A stretch of 64,000 nt of DNA from Ureibacillus yapensis. Lineage in GTDB: Bacteria; Bacillota; Bacilli; Bacillales_A; Planococcaceae. The stretch covers positions 1-64,000 of the forward strand of contig NZ_QWEI01000003.1 in NCBI RefSeq assembly GCF_003515775.1. The letters are read 5' to 3'. The notes under the pieces are model-generated. The model saw only the letters and a list, made by a program, of their open reading frames with translations. It was not told where the DNA came from and did not search any database. Positions within the stretch are counted from its first letter, which is position 1, and each line of letters starts with the position of its first letter. Below are positions 35,899 through 45,547 of this stretch, piece after piece. The position numbers and the translations under genes are program-made.

Positions 35899-36750
35899 AT
35901 GGACCTATTTTCTTTACCACTTGATGAACAAGAAGAGAATTTAGAAAAACTGGAAATCCATCTACTACTTGAAGGTATTTATTTAAAATATGGATATGAT
36001 TATCGAAACTATGCATATCCTTCAATTAAAAGAAGGGTATGGCATCGTATTCATGCAGAGCAATTAACTAGTATTTCTAGTTTGCTAGAAAAGGTTTTGC
36101 ATGATTCATCCTGTTTTGCAAGGTTAAGAGCGGATTTTTCCATCAATGTAACCGAAATGTTTCGAGATCCCTTGTTCTTTAAAACTTTTAAAGAACAAGT
36201 GGTTCCTTTATTAAAAACATATCCATCTATTCGAATATGGCATGCAGGTTGTGCGACTGGGGAAGAGGTATTCTCGATGGCGATCCTTCTTCAAGAAGTA
36301 GATTTATATGAGAAGACCAAAATATATGCCACTGATATTAATACGGATGTATTGAAAATCGCAAAAACAGGCTGTTTTTCATTAGAAAATATGAAAAAAT
36401 ATACAAGTAATTATATGATAGCTGGTGGGGAGCGGGCTTTTTCCAATTACTATAAAGTAACGGATGCCGGCGTTCAGTTTCATTCCTATTTAACTAGGAA
36501 TGTCGTTTTTGCACAACATAATCTTGTAACAGATAACTCCTTTAATGAATTTCATGTGATTCTTTGCCGGAATGTTTTAATTTACTTTAATAAAGAATTA
36601 CAAAATAGAGTACACGAGTTATTCTATAATAGTTTAGGAAAGTTAGGAGTTCTTTGCCTTGGAAATAAAGAATCCGTCAACTATACAGATTACAAGGATT
36701 TTTACGAAGAAATCAACAGGTTTCAGAAAATTTATAAAAAAATTAAATGA
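35899..36750 (+). CDS. CheR-type protein-glutamate methyltransferase, 283 aa
   Basis: This SAM-dependent methyltransferase of the CheR family has an N-terminal helical domain (about 20-90, RRVWHRIHAEQL) and FSINVTEMFRDP, the classic CheR segment. The SAM site is IWHAGCATGEEVFSMAI, with YATDINTDVLKIAKTG further on, and VILCRNVLIYFN completes the signature. The beta-subdomain for binding chemoreceptor tails seems reduced. It lies 21 bases behind the hybrid kinase. CheR genes of this kind are often next to a CheB and a large hybrid kinase; no CheB is present here. It may methylate a membrane sensor rather than a chemoreceptor (inference). Confidence 0.9.
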   Translation: MDLFSLPLDEQEENLEKLEIHLLLEGIYLKYGYDYRNYAYPSIKRRVWHRIHAEQLTSISSLLEKVLHDSSCFARLRADFSINVTEMFRDPLFFKTFKEQVVPLLKTYPSIRIWHAGCATGEEVFSMAILLQEVDLYEKTKIYATDINTDVLKIAKTGCFSLENMKKYTSNYMIAGGERAFSNYYKVTDAGVQFHSYLTRNVVFAQHNLVTDNSFNEFHVILCRNVLIYFNKELQNRVHELFYNSLGKLGVLCLGNKESVNYTDYKDFYEEINRFQKIYKKIK

Positions 36751-36877
36751 CTTTTAGATTTTGAAAATGGATATTTTTCAATTATCTCTTCCTATATCAC
36801 TACAGTTTATATAGCTACATCCAAATAATAGGTCAGTAAAGCAGCTGGAAATTTGAGTTCTACCACGCAAGCTTTTA

Positions 36878-36921
36878 AGGCAATTTTATCGTTGTTACAA
36901 ACGAAAAAATTGCTTTTTTTA
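36878..36921 (+). terminator. Rho-independent terminator of the signalling locus
   Basis: GGCAATTTTATCGTT pairs imperfectly with AACGAAAAAATTGC, followed by seven T. The remaining 270 bases before 37190 contain no gene that I can support. Confidence 0.75.
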
Positions 36922-37189
36922 TTTATAGCAGGTTTTTTATGCGAGGAATAAATTATTAGAATAACATATTATACGACACTCTTATTATTAAAGTTTTTAT
37001 TCCCGCACTATAAAAACGTACAAATTAATAAACTCACGCACTAGTAAATAAGAGTTTACTCGTTACTAACACTTTTTTTCAAAGAGACACTTCCTATAAA
37101 AGGTAGTTTCCCTATCCTCATCAAATCCTAAAGTATAGTTCCAATATAAGAAGACAATCCTAAAGAAGAAATGAAATGGGGAGATTTTT

Positions 37190-38737
37190 ATGTTTGGAAT
37201 GAACAAGAAAAAACAACAAACAAAAATCACGGAACAAAAGAAACAACAGACTGACAATCTACCTCAGGACTTCACCATTTCCTCGTCAAATGAAAAGTTC
37301 ATTCAACACATTAAGCAAAAAATTCATTCACCTTCAGATCTGATTTGCAAAGTAATTTCTGATGAGATCAGGATCATTTATTTAACTCATTTAGTTGATG
37401 GAAAATCCCTGAAAGAGGATATTCTCAAAACATTGGAAGGTCAAGATGATTGGACACCTAGAACCATTTTTGAAAAGCTCCCTATACCGGAAATGGAAAG
37501 CTCCAGCAATTTTAAAACCTGCATACAGGAGATCTTAAAAGGTGGAGTTCTAATCCATGTGGAAGGTTTTTCCGAAGTGGTTATTGCCAAGATTACCACT
37601 TATCAAACCCGCAGTTTGACTGCACCGGAAAACGAGTCCCAAGTGGTTGGTTCCCAAATTGGCTTTAATGAAAGCCTCCCAACAAATGTTTCGATTGTAC
37701 GAAGATATATCACCAATCCTAATTTATGCAACGAGCAATTTACCATTGGGAAGCACACCAATACTTCCTTATCGCTATTATATATTCATGGGATTGCTTC
37801 GGAGGATCAAGTCAACACCGTCCGCCAGAGAATTCAGGACCTAGATATAAACGATTTAATCGACAGTGCCAATTTGGCTGAATTAATCGAAGATAGTTCT
37901 TCTTCGATTTTTCCGCAATTGCTGCTAACCGAAAGACCGGATCGATTTTGTGATGGTCTGCTAAGCGGGAAATTAGGGATTGTTGTCAATGGAAGCTCAA
38001 TGGCTATTGTTAGTCCCTATTCATTTTTTGAATTCTTTCAAAGCAGGGAAGACCAAAATTTACGTTGGCCAATCGGGACCTTTGTCAGATTGTTAAGATT
38101 CATCGCCATATTTATTGCTATCTTCGCAACACCCATGTACGTGGCAACATTAACGTTCCACTACGACGTCATCCCGCAGCCACTTATCATTCCATTAAGC
38201 GAATCCAGGGCGATTGTTCCTTTTCCGCCAGTCATGGAGGCGCTATTGATGGAATTGACGATCGAACTGCTCCGGGAAGCAGGTGCGCGATTACCTACTA
38301 AGGTTGGTCAAACCATCGGGATTGTAGGCGGTATTGTCCTTGGTACTGCAGCCGTGGATGCAGGACTTACTAGCAATGTATTAATTATCATAATGGCTTT
38401 AAGCGCTCTGGCTTCCTTTACAACGCCGAATTATGTAATGGGAAATTCCATAAGAGTAGTTCGATTTCCAATAATGATTTTTGCCGGTTTTTGGGGCTAC
38501 TATGGATTAATGCTTGCTTTTTGTATCATCCTTATTCACTTATTAAGACAATCAAGTTTGGGAGCACCTTATTTGGCGCCATTTTATCCGCCGAGATGGA
38601 AGGACTGGCCTAATAGTATTATTCGACTTCCACTTCCATTAATTAAGCGGCAACCAACAAATACAGCAAGAGAAGAGAGTAATAACGCTTTGATAAATCG
38701 AAGCGGGGGTCTAAGAGGCGAGAAGGTGAAAGAGTGA
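37190..38737 (+). CDS. Spore germination receptor subunit A (GerAA/GerKA family), 515 aa
   Basis: This is the A subunit of a GerA-type nutrient germinant receptor, in the spore inner membrane. A soluble N-terminal region (about 1-280) carries the family stretches VRRYITNPNLCNEQFTIG and ERPDRFCDGLLSGKLGIVVNGS. Four to five membrane helices follow, with the conserved PFPPVMEALLMELTIELLREAGARLP and GIVGGIVLGTAAVDAGL. A short hydrophilic tail ends in LRGEKVKE. The stop overlaps the next start by four bases. The upstream promoter was not resolved; such operons normally use the forespore sigma factor G. Confidence 0.93.
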   Translation: MFGMNKKKQQTKITEQKKQQTDNLPQDFTISSSNEKFIQHIKQKIHSPSDLICKVISDEIRIIYLTHLVDGKSLKEDILKTLEGQDDWTPRTIFEKLPIPEMESSSNFKTCIQEILKGGVLIHVEGFSEVVIAKITTYQTRSLTAPENESQVVGSQIGFNESLPTNVSIVRRYITNPNLCNEQFTIGKHTNTSLSLLYIHGIASEDQVNTVRQRIQDLDINDLIDSANLAELIEDSSSSIFPQLLLTERPDRFCDGLLSGKLGIVVNGSSMAIVSPYSFFEFFQSREDQNLRWPIGTFVRLLRFIAIFIAIFATPMYVATLTFHYDVIPQPLIIPLSESRAIVPFPPVMEALLMELTIELLREAGARLPTKVGQTIGIVGGIVLGTAAVDAGLTSNVLIIIMALSALASFTTPNYVMGNSIRVVRFPIMIFAGFWGYYGLMLAFCIILIHLLRQSSLGAPYLAPFYPPRWKDWPNSIIRLPLPLIKRQPTNTAREESNNALINRSGGLRGEKVKE

Positions 38738-39843
38738 GCAAAACATCCCAAATCAGCAATAACGAGAAGTTTAATGTCTCCCTTGTATTCTTTATCATTA
38801 CAACGTGCCAAGTTGGTGTCGGAATTCATGGATTTCAGCGCTTGATTACACAGCAAGCAAAGCAAGATGCATGGATTTCCGTTATTTTGAGTTTTCTGTT
38901 CGCACATATTGCTGTCTTTTTTATGGTTAAAACATTGCAACTATACCAAACTAAAGATTTGTATGAAATTCATGAAGATCTATACGGCAAATACGTGGGC
39001 ACTTTGTTTAATTTTCTATACATTTTTTATTATGCTTTTGCTTTTTTTGTCGTCCTGCGAAACTATATTGAAGTGATTGTCACATGGGTTTTTCCTGGCT
39101 TATCCCAGGGCTTCATCGGAATTACCATACTTCTCACTGTAATCTACGCCTTTACGGGCGGATTTCGTGTTTTGGTAGGGATTGCTTTCTTTAGCTTTTT
39201 TTCTATCATATGGATTCCCTTTTTGCTTTGGTTTCCCTTGGAGTTTGCTCACTATAACCACCTTTCTCCGGTACTTGCAACCGATCTTGCCTCAATTGTA
39301 AAGGGTGCTTATACGATGACTTTTACCATTGTCGGATTCGAAATCCTTTATTTTATCTATCCATTTATAAAGGAAAGAAAAAAAGCGGAAAAATTTGCTC
39401 ATCTCGGGTTGCTTGCCACTCTGTTGCTTTATTTATTCATCATGCTTGTCTCGATTGTGTATTTTAGCGAGAAACAATTGGAGAGAACGATTTGGGCAAC
39501 GCTTACTTTATTCAGTGTTGTCAGGTTGCCATTTATTGAACGGGTAGAGATTATTACTATCTGCATTTGGCTTGTTATTCTATTGCCCAACCTCTGTTTT
39601 TTTATGTGGGCTGCCTACCGGGGAGCAAGTCGTATAATCAAAATAAAACCCCGCGCTTTCTTGTCGATTTTTTTCGTGATTATGTATGTGGGAATCTTGC
39701 TAGTACAATCAAGATATCAAATTAACCATATGAATAATTTCTTTAGTCAGTGGGCATTTATCATAGTGTTTATTTATCCGTTCCTTCTGTACATTTTTGC
39801 AAAAACCAAAAAAAGTATAAAGAATCGGGTGAAAAATCATTGA
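38734..39843 (+). CDS. Spore germination receptor subunit B (GerAB/GerKB family), 369 aa
   Basis: This is a membrane protein of the APC-type fold with about ten helices. The N-terminus NEKFNVSLVFFIITTCQVGVGIHGFQRLI is the GerAB hallmark. The B subunit is the likely germinant-binding part of the receptor. The GTG start overlaps the A gene by four bases (GTGA), and the stop overlaps the C gene start, indicating translational coupling. The germinant cannot be predicted. Confidence 0.92.
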   Translation: MSKTSQISNNEKFNVSLVFFIITTCQVGVGIHGFQRLITQQAKQDAWISVILSFLFAHIAVFFMVKTLQLYQTKDLYEIHEDLYGKYVGTLFNFLYIFYYAFAFFVVLRNYIEVIVTWVFPGLSQGFIGITILLTVIYAFTGGFRVLVGIAFFSFFSIIWIPFLLWFPLEFAHYNHLSPVLATDLASIVKGAYTMTFTIVGFEILYFIYPFIKERKKAEKFAHLGLLATLLLYLFIMLVSIVYFSEKQLERTIWATLTLFSVVRLPFIERVEIITICIWLVILLPNLCFFMWAAYRGASRIIKIKPRAFLSIFFVIMYVGILLVQSRYQINHMNNFFSQWAFIIVFIYPFLLYIFAKTKKSIKNRVKNH

Positions 39844-40958
39844 ACCGCAAAAAAGTATTCATTCTACTGCTTTCAGTAACCTTGTTTCTATTTGGCTGTG
39901 CACAAACCAGAATTCTGGAGCGGATTAGTTTAGTCACTTTAGTAGGATACGATCAAGATCAAGAAGACAATGTTAAAGCAACGGCAGTTATTCGACAAAT
40001 CAATCCGAATTATGAGAGCAGTATCGAAACACAATCCGAAACGGAACATACAAGCAAGGGAGCAAGAACCAAGCTTGATATGAGAACGGCGAAACAGCTG
40101 ATGATCGGGCAATTGCGAGTAGTTTTATTTGGTGAAGAATTGGCAAAATCAGGGCTCGATGAAGCCATCCACACGTTGATGATGAACTCGGAGATCAGTA
40201 CTAGTACTTATTTGGCAGTTGTAGAAGGCGAAACAAAACCCATGATTGAATATAAATATGAAACCATCACTGATATTGGACAATATTTATATAATTTATT
40301 AAAACACAATATTGAACAGCAGCAATCGATTTCTTCTACCCTTCATGAGGTAGTGCGAGACAAATACTCTCCATACAGGGAGTTTGCAATGCCTCTTCTT
40401 AAAAAAGAAGGAGAGCATATACAAATCAACGGTGTAGCTTTTTTCAATAACGGAAAAATGGTCGGTAGATTACCTGCTGATGATATTTACTATGTTGTGC
40501 TGTTGAGTGATAGTTTTAAACATGGGACGCTGGAACTAGAAATTCCCTCGGATAACATTGTATCGAAAAGCAAACAATCAGGGAATTTGCAAATAGCGGT
40601 TGATTCCATCGAGACAGATAGAAGATTTGATCTCGTCAGCGTAAAACCTGCCCAGTTTGACATCTCGATCAATATGAAATGTCGTTTGCTAGAAATCGAT
40701 TCCAACGTGCCGATTGGAAATCATCAAGTAATCAAAAAAGTGGAAAAAGCCATGAGCAAAAAAATGGAGGAAGAAATTAACCGCATATTTAAGTATAGCC
40801 AGCAAGTAAACTCTGACATTTTTGGATTTGGTGAAGTCTACAAATCGCATTTAAGTGAATCGGAATTAAAGAATGTTAAATGGAATGAACTGTATCCTGA
40901 CATAAAAGCAAAGATACAGGTGAACGTGGATATCATAAGAAATGGAACGTTTGAATAA
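39840..40958 (+). CDS. Spore germination receptor subunit C, lipoprotein (GerAC/GerKC family), 372 aa
   Basis: A lipoprotein signal (RKKVFILLLSVTLFLFGC, lipobox LFGC) is followed by the family features TRILERISLVTLVGYDQD, a Ger(x)C N-terminal region and a C-terminal domain ending in VKWNELYPDIKAKIQVNVDIIRNGTF. The TTG start overlaps the B gene stop. The C subunit anchors on the outer face of the spore inner membrane and is required for receptor function. Third gene of the A-B-C operon. Confidence 0.92.
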   Translation: MNRKKVFILLLSVTLFLFGCAQTRILERISLVTLVGYDQDQEDNVKATAVIRQINPNYESSIETQSETEHTSKGARTKLDMRTAKQLMIGQLRVVLFGEELAKSGLDEAIHTLMMNSEISTSTYLAVVEGETKPMIEYKYETITDIGQYLYNLLKHNIEQQQSISSTLHEVVRDKYSPYREFAMPLLKKEGEHIQINGVAFFNNGKMVGRLPADDIYYVVLLSDSFKHGTLELEIPSDNIVSKSKQSGNLQIAVDSIETDRRFDLVSVKPAQFDISINMKCRLLEIDSNVPIGNHQVIKKVEKAMSKKMEEEINRIFKYSQQVNSDIFGFGEVYKSHLSESELKNVKWNELYPDIKAKIQVNVDIIRNGTFE

Positions 40959-41069
40959 TTTTTTGGTAATAGAGTCTGCTATCCAGTGCGACGAATTTTC
41001 ATTCATATTTTAAAGTACATGGGGAATCCTAAGTTTAAACATAACTAATAGTTAGGTTGGGTTGCTCCA

Positions 41070-42035
41070 ATGAATATAAAACTGTTGATGATCATTGTTC
41101 TGATGTTTTCAATACTATTTGCCAACAAAGCCGGAATGGTACATGGTAGTTTGGACAAGCCGTTTGAGAAAGAGAACAATGCTGATAATGCAATCAGCAT
41201 TATAAACCCTTTCACGAAAAAAGAAATGGATACAATTACTCCGGATGAGTTTCAACTTGAAACAGATATTGTTTTGTACACGAAAGAGTTGGAAGCTTTG
41301 GTACATCAAGCGGCAAAAGGTTTCAAAATTCCAATGATTCTCGATAAGATCGATAAGAATGGATCAATCATTGAAGGGCGTCCACTTATTACTGCAGATG
41401 AACCTGCACTGGTTGAAAAAATTATAGAGCATACCTTTACAGGTGGAGAAATTGAACTGCCACTAAAATATACAGGTAGTGGGTATGATGAGAAGGATAT
41501 ACCTTATTTAAATGAAGTGGTTTTATCTTCATACACAACATATTTCAATGGACATCACGCCGGACGCAGCAAAAATATTGAACTATCCTCCCTTGCAATC
41601 AACCAAGTCATTGTCGGACACAATGATATCTTTTCATTTAATTTAATGGTAGGGCCCAGGGAGGTCGCGACAGGCTACCAAATGGCACCCGAAATTGTGA
41701 ATGGTAAAATGGTTATGGGAATCGGTGGAGGAATTTGCCAAACATCTTCCACACTTTTTAATGCCGTCGATCGGTTGGGCGTTCAAATCCTTGAAAGACA
41801 CCACCATTCAAAAGAAGTTGGCTATGTACCAAAAGGAAGGGATGCTACAGTCTCCTTTGGCGGTCTTGATTTTAAATTTAAAAATACTACGGGTATTCCG
41901 TTCATCGTGAAAACGTATTACCAATTAGGTTCAATCACAATACAAATCAAGACTTCAAAGGAATATGAACAAATACTAAAAAATGAACTAACTTACAAAA
42001 AGGCACAGGATGTGTCTTTTTTTTTTGCTTACTGA
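41070..42035 (+). CDS. VanW family protein, 321 aa
   Basis: An N-terminal signal or anchor (NIKLLMIIVLMFSILFANKAG) suggests export. The C-terminal half is the VanW domain: TTYFNGHHAGRSKNIELSS, NQVIVGHNDIFSFN, GGGICQTSSTLFNAV and ERHHHSKEVGYVPKGRDATV. The molecular function is unknown; homologues are common in spore formers and some appear in glycopeptide-resistance clusters. It is 110 bases after the germination operon and may be expressed with it. A terminator stem is built into the end of the coding region. Confidence 0.88.
   Translation: MNIKLLMIIVLMFSILFANKAGMVHGSLDKPFEKENNADNAISIINPFTKKEMDTITPDEFQLETDIVLYTKELEALVHQAAKGFKIPMILDKIDKNGSIIEGRPLITADEPALVEKIIEHTFTGGEIELPLKYTGSGYDEKDIPYLNEVVLSSYTTYFNGHHAGRSKNIELSSLAINQVIVGHNDIFSFNLMVGPREVATGYQMAPEIVNGKMVMGIGGGICQTSSTLFNAVDRLGVQILERHHHSKEVGYVPKGRDATVSFGGLDFKFKNTTGIPFIVKTYYQLGSITIQIKTSKEYEQILKNELTYKKAQDVSFFFAY
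41998..42027 (+). terminator. Rho-independent terminator overlapping the VanW gene end
   Basis: AAGGCACA pairs with TGTGTCTT with loop GGA and is followed by a run of T that is read as the final Phe codons of the gene. Confidence 0.75.
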
Positions 42036-42127
42036 AGATGTTGGATAAAGAACCTCTCTTGTTAATTTCCCTTTAGAATTGCATAATGAAGTTAGTAGAA
42101 AATGGAAATGTGGGGAAGTGATTTGAG

Positions 42128-43708
42128 ATGAAACAACTTTGGTATGGCGGACCGATTTATACGATGGAAAAAGAGCATGAGAGGGCAGAAGCTGTTTTAG
42201 TTGAGCATGGTAAAATCAACGCAGTGGGCAATAGGGAAGAATTAAGAAGGATTGCGGATGAATGCATTGATTTAAAAGGTGCAGCGATGTATCCAGGGTT
42301 TGTCGATAGCCACCTTCATCTTCTTTTTCAAGGCGAAAAGCTGGTTCGGCTGGATTTATCATCGGCAAAATCCTCAGACGAGATGATTCAGTTGGTGAAG
42401 GATGCAGCAAAGCAAACACCCGATGATCAGTGGCTATTCGGCGAGGGATGGAATGAAAATAACTTTCAAGATCAACAAATCCCCACCATCGAGGAGTTGG
42501 ACGAAATTCGGTCGATTCCCATTGTCTTAACGCGAGTTTGTCATCATGCTATCTTGGTAAACACGGCCGCATTAAATGCTGCCAACATTAAAGAAGATAC
42601 CATTTCTCCGGCAGGTGGCGAGATCGGTCGTGATGAGAATGGGAAACTAAACGGTTTACTATATGATTTGGCATCCAATTTAGTCACGGACCGGATACCT
42701 CGTGAAGGTAAACAGTATCAGCAATATTTAGAGAACATACTGAACCTATCAATTGATGAACTGTTATCGAAAGGTTTAACGGGCGGTCATAGTGAAGATA
42801 TGAGCTATTTTGGCCATTTTTCCAATCCGTTTTCCGCTTTTAAAAAGGCAATCGGGGAAAAACGCCATTTCCGCGTAAATTTACTGCGTCATCATGTTGT
42901 TTTTGAAGAAATGATGAATGAGAATCTGAATTATGATGAACCATTCATTGAGCCTGGCGCCATGAAAATCTTTGCTGACGGTGCACTTGGCGGGTCTACG
43001 GCGGCATTGTTGGAACCGTACCATGACAATCCAAATAGCAAAGGGCTATTAATCCATACAGATCAGGAGCTTGAACAACTAGTCAAAACAGCTCGAAAAT
43101 ATAGCGAAGCCGTAGCGGTACACATCATTGGAGATGCTGCTGCCGAACAAGTACTAAATGCCATTGAAAAATACCCGGTTGCTCAGGGAAAACGAGATCG
43201 CCTCATTCATTGTTGTGTGTTGAATGAAGAATTAATCGAACGCATGTCCCATCTGCCAATCGTTTGTGATCTCCAACCCGCTTTTGTTCCATCCGATTTC
43301 CCATGGGTCATAAACCGGCTGGGCGAAAAACGGTTGGAATATGCTTATGCATGGAAAAAATTAATAAATAAAAAGATTATCTGTGCAGCCGGAACCGATG
43401 CGCCCATTGAAGATATTGACCCACTTGCCTCTATTTATGCAGCAGTGGCGCGAAAAAAACCAAACGACCAGCATGATGGGTATTTACCGCAAGAAAAATT
43501 AAGCCGCTATGAGGCAATCCGCGCCTATACGTATGGCAGTGCACAAGCCATATGCAAGGAAGATATCCGTGGACTTATAAAAGCCGGCTATGATGCGGAT
43601 TTCACCATATTCGACCGCGATTTATTCGCCGGAACTCCGGAGGACATGTTAAAAGCAAAAGTCATTAAAACGGTTGTAGCCGGTCGCACTGTCTTCGAAC
43701 GTAAATAA
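42128..43708 (+). CDS. YtcJ-like metal-dependent amidohydrolase, 526 aa
   Basis: This is a TIM-barrel amidohydrolase of the YtcJ/NfdA-type (amidohydrolase family 3). AMYPGFVDSHLHLLFQG has the HxH metal pair near residue 62, followed by FADGALGGSTAALLEPY, VAVHIIGDAAAEQVLNAIE (metal His) and CAAGTDAPIEDIDPLASIYAAVARK (metal Asp). Family members hydrolyse N-formyl or other amide bonds; the substrate here is unknown. It is cytosolic. GGGGAAGTG lies upstream of the ATG. Single gene, ending at the terminator at 43754. Confidence 0.88.
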   Translation: MKQLWYGGPIYTMEKEHERAEAVLVEHGKINAVGNREELRRIADECIDLKGAAMYPGFVDSHLHLLFQGEKLVRLDLSSAKSSDEMIQLVKDAAKQTPDDQWLFGEGWNENNFQDQQIPTIEELDEIRSIPIVLTRVCHHAILVNTAALNAANIKEDTISPAGGEIGRDENGKLNGLLYDLASNLVTDRIPREGKQYQQYLENILNLSIDELLSKGLTGGHSEDMSYFGHFSNPFSAFKKAIGEKRHFRVNLLRHHVVFEEMMNENLNYDEPFIEPGAMKIFADGALGGSTAALLEPYHDNPNSKGLLIHTDQELEQLVKTARKYSEAVAVHIIGDAAAEQVLNAIEKYPVAQGKRDRLIHCCVLNEELIERMSHLPIVCDLQPAFVPSDFPWVINRLGEKRLEYAYAWKKLINKKIICAAGTDAPIEDIDPLASIYAAVARKKPNDQHDGYLPQEKLSRYEAIRAYTYGSAQAICKEDIRGLIKAGYDADFTIFDRDLFAGTPEDMLKAKVIKTVVAGRTVFERK

Positions 43709-43753
43709 TAAAAACACATACCACAAAAGGCTCCTATTGTTTTCGCTGTTCAA

Positions 43754-43786
43754 TCCCCCTGGTTCAATTTCCAGAGGGGTTTTTTA
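43754..43786 (+). terminator. Rho-independent terminator
   Basis: CCCCCTGG pairs with CCAGAGGGG, followed by TTTTTT; it lies between convergent genes. Confidence 0.8.
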
Positions 43787-43799
43787 TCTAGCATAAATC

Positions 43800-44720
43800 T
43801 TAAAATTTATAAGTAACGCCTGTCAGTTTTTCGGAAAGAATCCATAAATTATTCGAGACATGTTCATCAAATAGTTCATCAAGTATTTCCAATTCGGTTG
43901 GAAAGCCCTTAATCCCTTTTCTGCCATCCGGTCCGATATATTCTCCTCCACGAATCGAATGTTCGGTTGCTGCATATAAAAGGGGATAAGCCCCTAATTC
44001 CGCGCTTTGGCCAATCAATTTTAAGGAAGCCCGCGTAAATCGTTTATTGAGTTTTCCCGACCCTTTTCCAAATAAATAAGTTTGGACGATGCCCGGGTGG
44101 CAAGCAACACTTTTAGCATCGATATTCTTGGCTCGAAAACGATATTGAAGCTCTTTGGCAAAGAACATGCAAGCCAACTTGCTTTGCGCATAAGACTGCA
44201 AGAGGGAAACTTTCTTCTTTGTCCCCTTGAAGTTTTTAAATTCGGGTTTGGTGTTATGCGCCGCAAGACTTCCGACTGAGATGACCCGGGAATCCGGCGT
44301 TTTGATTATTAGATCGATCAATAATCCGGTTAACGCAAAATGACCAAGATAATTGACTCCAAATTGCGATTCAAAGCCATCCTTGGTAATGCGTTGAGTG
44401 GGAGCCATGATTCCGGCGTTGTTAATAAGAAGCGACAGAGAAGAAAACTTTCCTCTGAATTCCCGAGAAAATTCTTTTACGCTTTCCAAATCGTTTAAAT
44501 CTAGTTTCATTACATGGATATTCGCATTCGGAAATTCATATTTTATTTTATCGAGTGCTTCGCGTCCTTTATTGACATTGCGCACCGCAAGAACAACGGT
44601 GGCATAATTCCCGGCTAAAGCTTTGCTTGCTTCATAGCCAATTCCGCTATTGCCGCCCGTTACAATAACTATTTTTCCTGATTGGTCGCGCAAATCCTGC
44701 TTCGTCCATTCTCTAGACAT
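43800..44720 (-). CDS. Short-chain dehydrogenase/reductase (retinol-dehydrogenase-like), 306 aa
   Basis: This long-type SDR has the cofactor motif TGGNSGIG (about 21-28), LLINNAG (about 98-104), the catalytic Ser in VISVGSLAA and SYAQSKLACM (catalytic Tyr and Lys). The extended C-terminus (ATEHSIRGGEYIGPDG) is typical of the retinol-dehydrogenase/oxidoreductase group widely found in soil bacteria. The substrate is unknown. It converges with the amidohydrolase gene and is divergent from the flavin reductase gene. Confidence 0.88.
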   Translation of the reverse strand: MSREWTKQDLRDQSGKIVIVTGGNSGIGYEASKALAGNYATVVLAVRNVNKGREALDKIKYEFPNANIHVMKLDLNDLESVKEFSREFRGKFSSLSLLINNAGIMAPTQRITKDGFESQFGVNYLGHFALTGLLIDLIIKTPDSRVISVGSLAAHNTKPEFKNFKGTKKKVSLLQSYAQSKLACMFFAKELQYRFRAKNIDAKSVACHPGIVQTYLFGKGSGKLNKRFTRASLKLIGQSAELGAYPLLYAATEHSIRGGEYIGPDGRKGIKGFPTELEILDELFDEHVSNNLWILSEKLTGVTYKF

Positions 44721-44908
44721 TGAATACTTGCTCCTTTCTGAGTTTCATGTAAAAAAGATTTAGAAACCAAGAATTGTTGTTCCTATTATATGAATGGAAT
44801 CGAAAAACAGAAGAAAGAGAGAATAAGTTTTTAATGTTGGAGTATTCCAAAGCCTGGTTCTTTGGAAGCAGCGGTCAGAATAAAATTGTGAAAAGGGGAG
44901 AAGAAAAA

Positions 44909-45463
44909 ATGTCGATTGCGGTCATTTACGGAAGTACGAGAGAGAATGGAAATACGGAAGCACTTACTGAGCAGGTGATTGACGGATTGTCTGTTGAAAA
45001 AATCCATTTAAGAGAGTTTCAAATTTTGCCCATTAAAGATGAGCGTCATTCAGCAAATGGTTTTCAAGAAGTGTTTGATGATTATAACAATGTGATCGAG
45101 ACAGTCATGAAACACGATATTCTTATTTTCTCCACTCCTATCTACTGGTATAGCATGAGTGGAACGATGAAGCTGTTTATTGATCGGTGGTCCCAAACAC
45201 TGCGAGACAAAAATCACCCAAACTTTCGTTCAGAATTGGGGAAAAAGAAAATCTATGTGGTGGCAGTCGGAGGAGATCGCCCTTCGATTAAAGGACTTCC
45301 GATGATTCAACAATTTCAATATATCTGCGATTATTTTGGCATGTCCTTTGAAGGATATATAATAGGCAAAGCCAGTAAACCCGGCGAAATCCAGATGGAC
45401 ACAAAAGCCATAACATGTGCGTTGCAGATGAAAGAAACATTGAGAAAGCATGTGAATCCGTAA
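44909..45463 (+). CDS. NAD(P)H-dependent FMN reductase / flavodoxin-fold protein, 184 aa
   Basis: The flavodoxin-like fold is shown by IAVIYGSTRENGNTEAL (FMN phosphate loop, about 2-18) and ILIFSTPIYWYSMSGTMKLFIDRWSQTL (about 75-102). AVGGDRPSIKGLP supplies the third loop. The enzyme reduces flavin or quinone using NAD(P)H, in the cytosol. An ATG with AAAGGGGAG nine bases upstream is a clear start, although the frame is open 135 bases further upstream. Confidence 0.87.
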   Translation: MSIAVIYGSTRENGNTEALTEQVIDGLSVEKIHLREFQILPIKDERHSANGFQEVFDDYNNVIETVMKHDILIFSTPIYWYSMSGTMKLFIDRWSQTLRDKNHPNFRSELGKKKIYVVAVGGDRPSIKGLPMIQQFQYICDYFGMSFEGYIIGKASKPGEIQMDTKAITCALQMKETLRKHVNP

Positions 45464-45547
45464 CAGAAAAGAGCAATTAACACTTAACAATGAAACAAAG
45501 TGATACAATAATAGTATAACTAGATTTATTGAAAGGTCGTAATAGAA

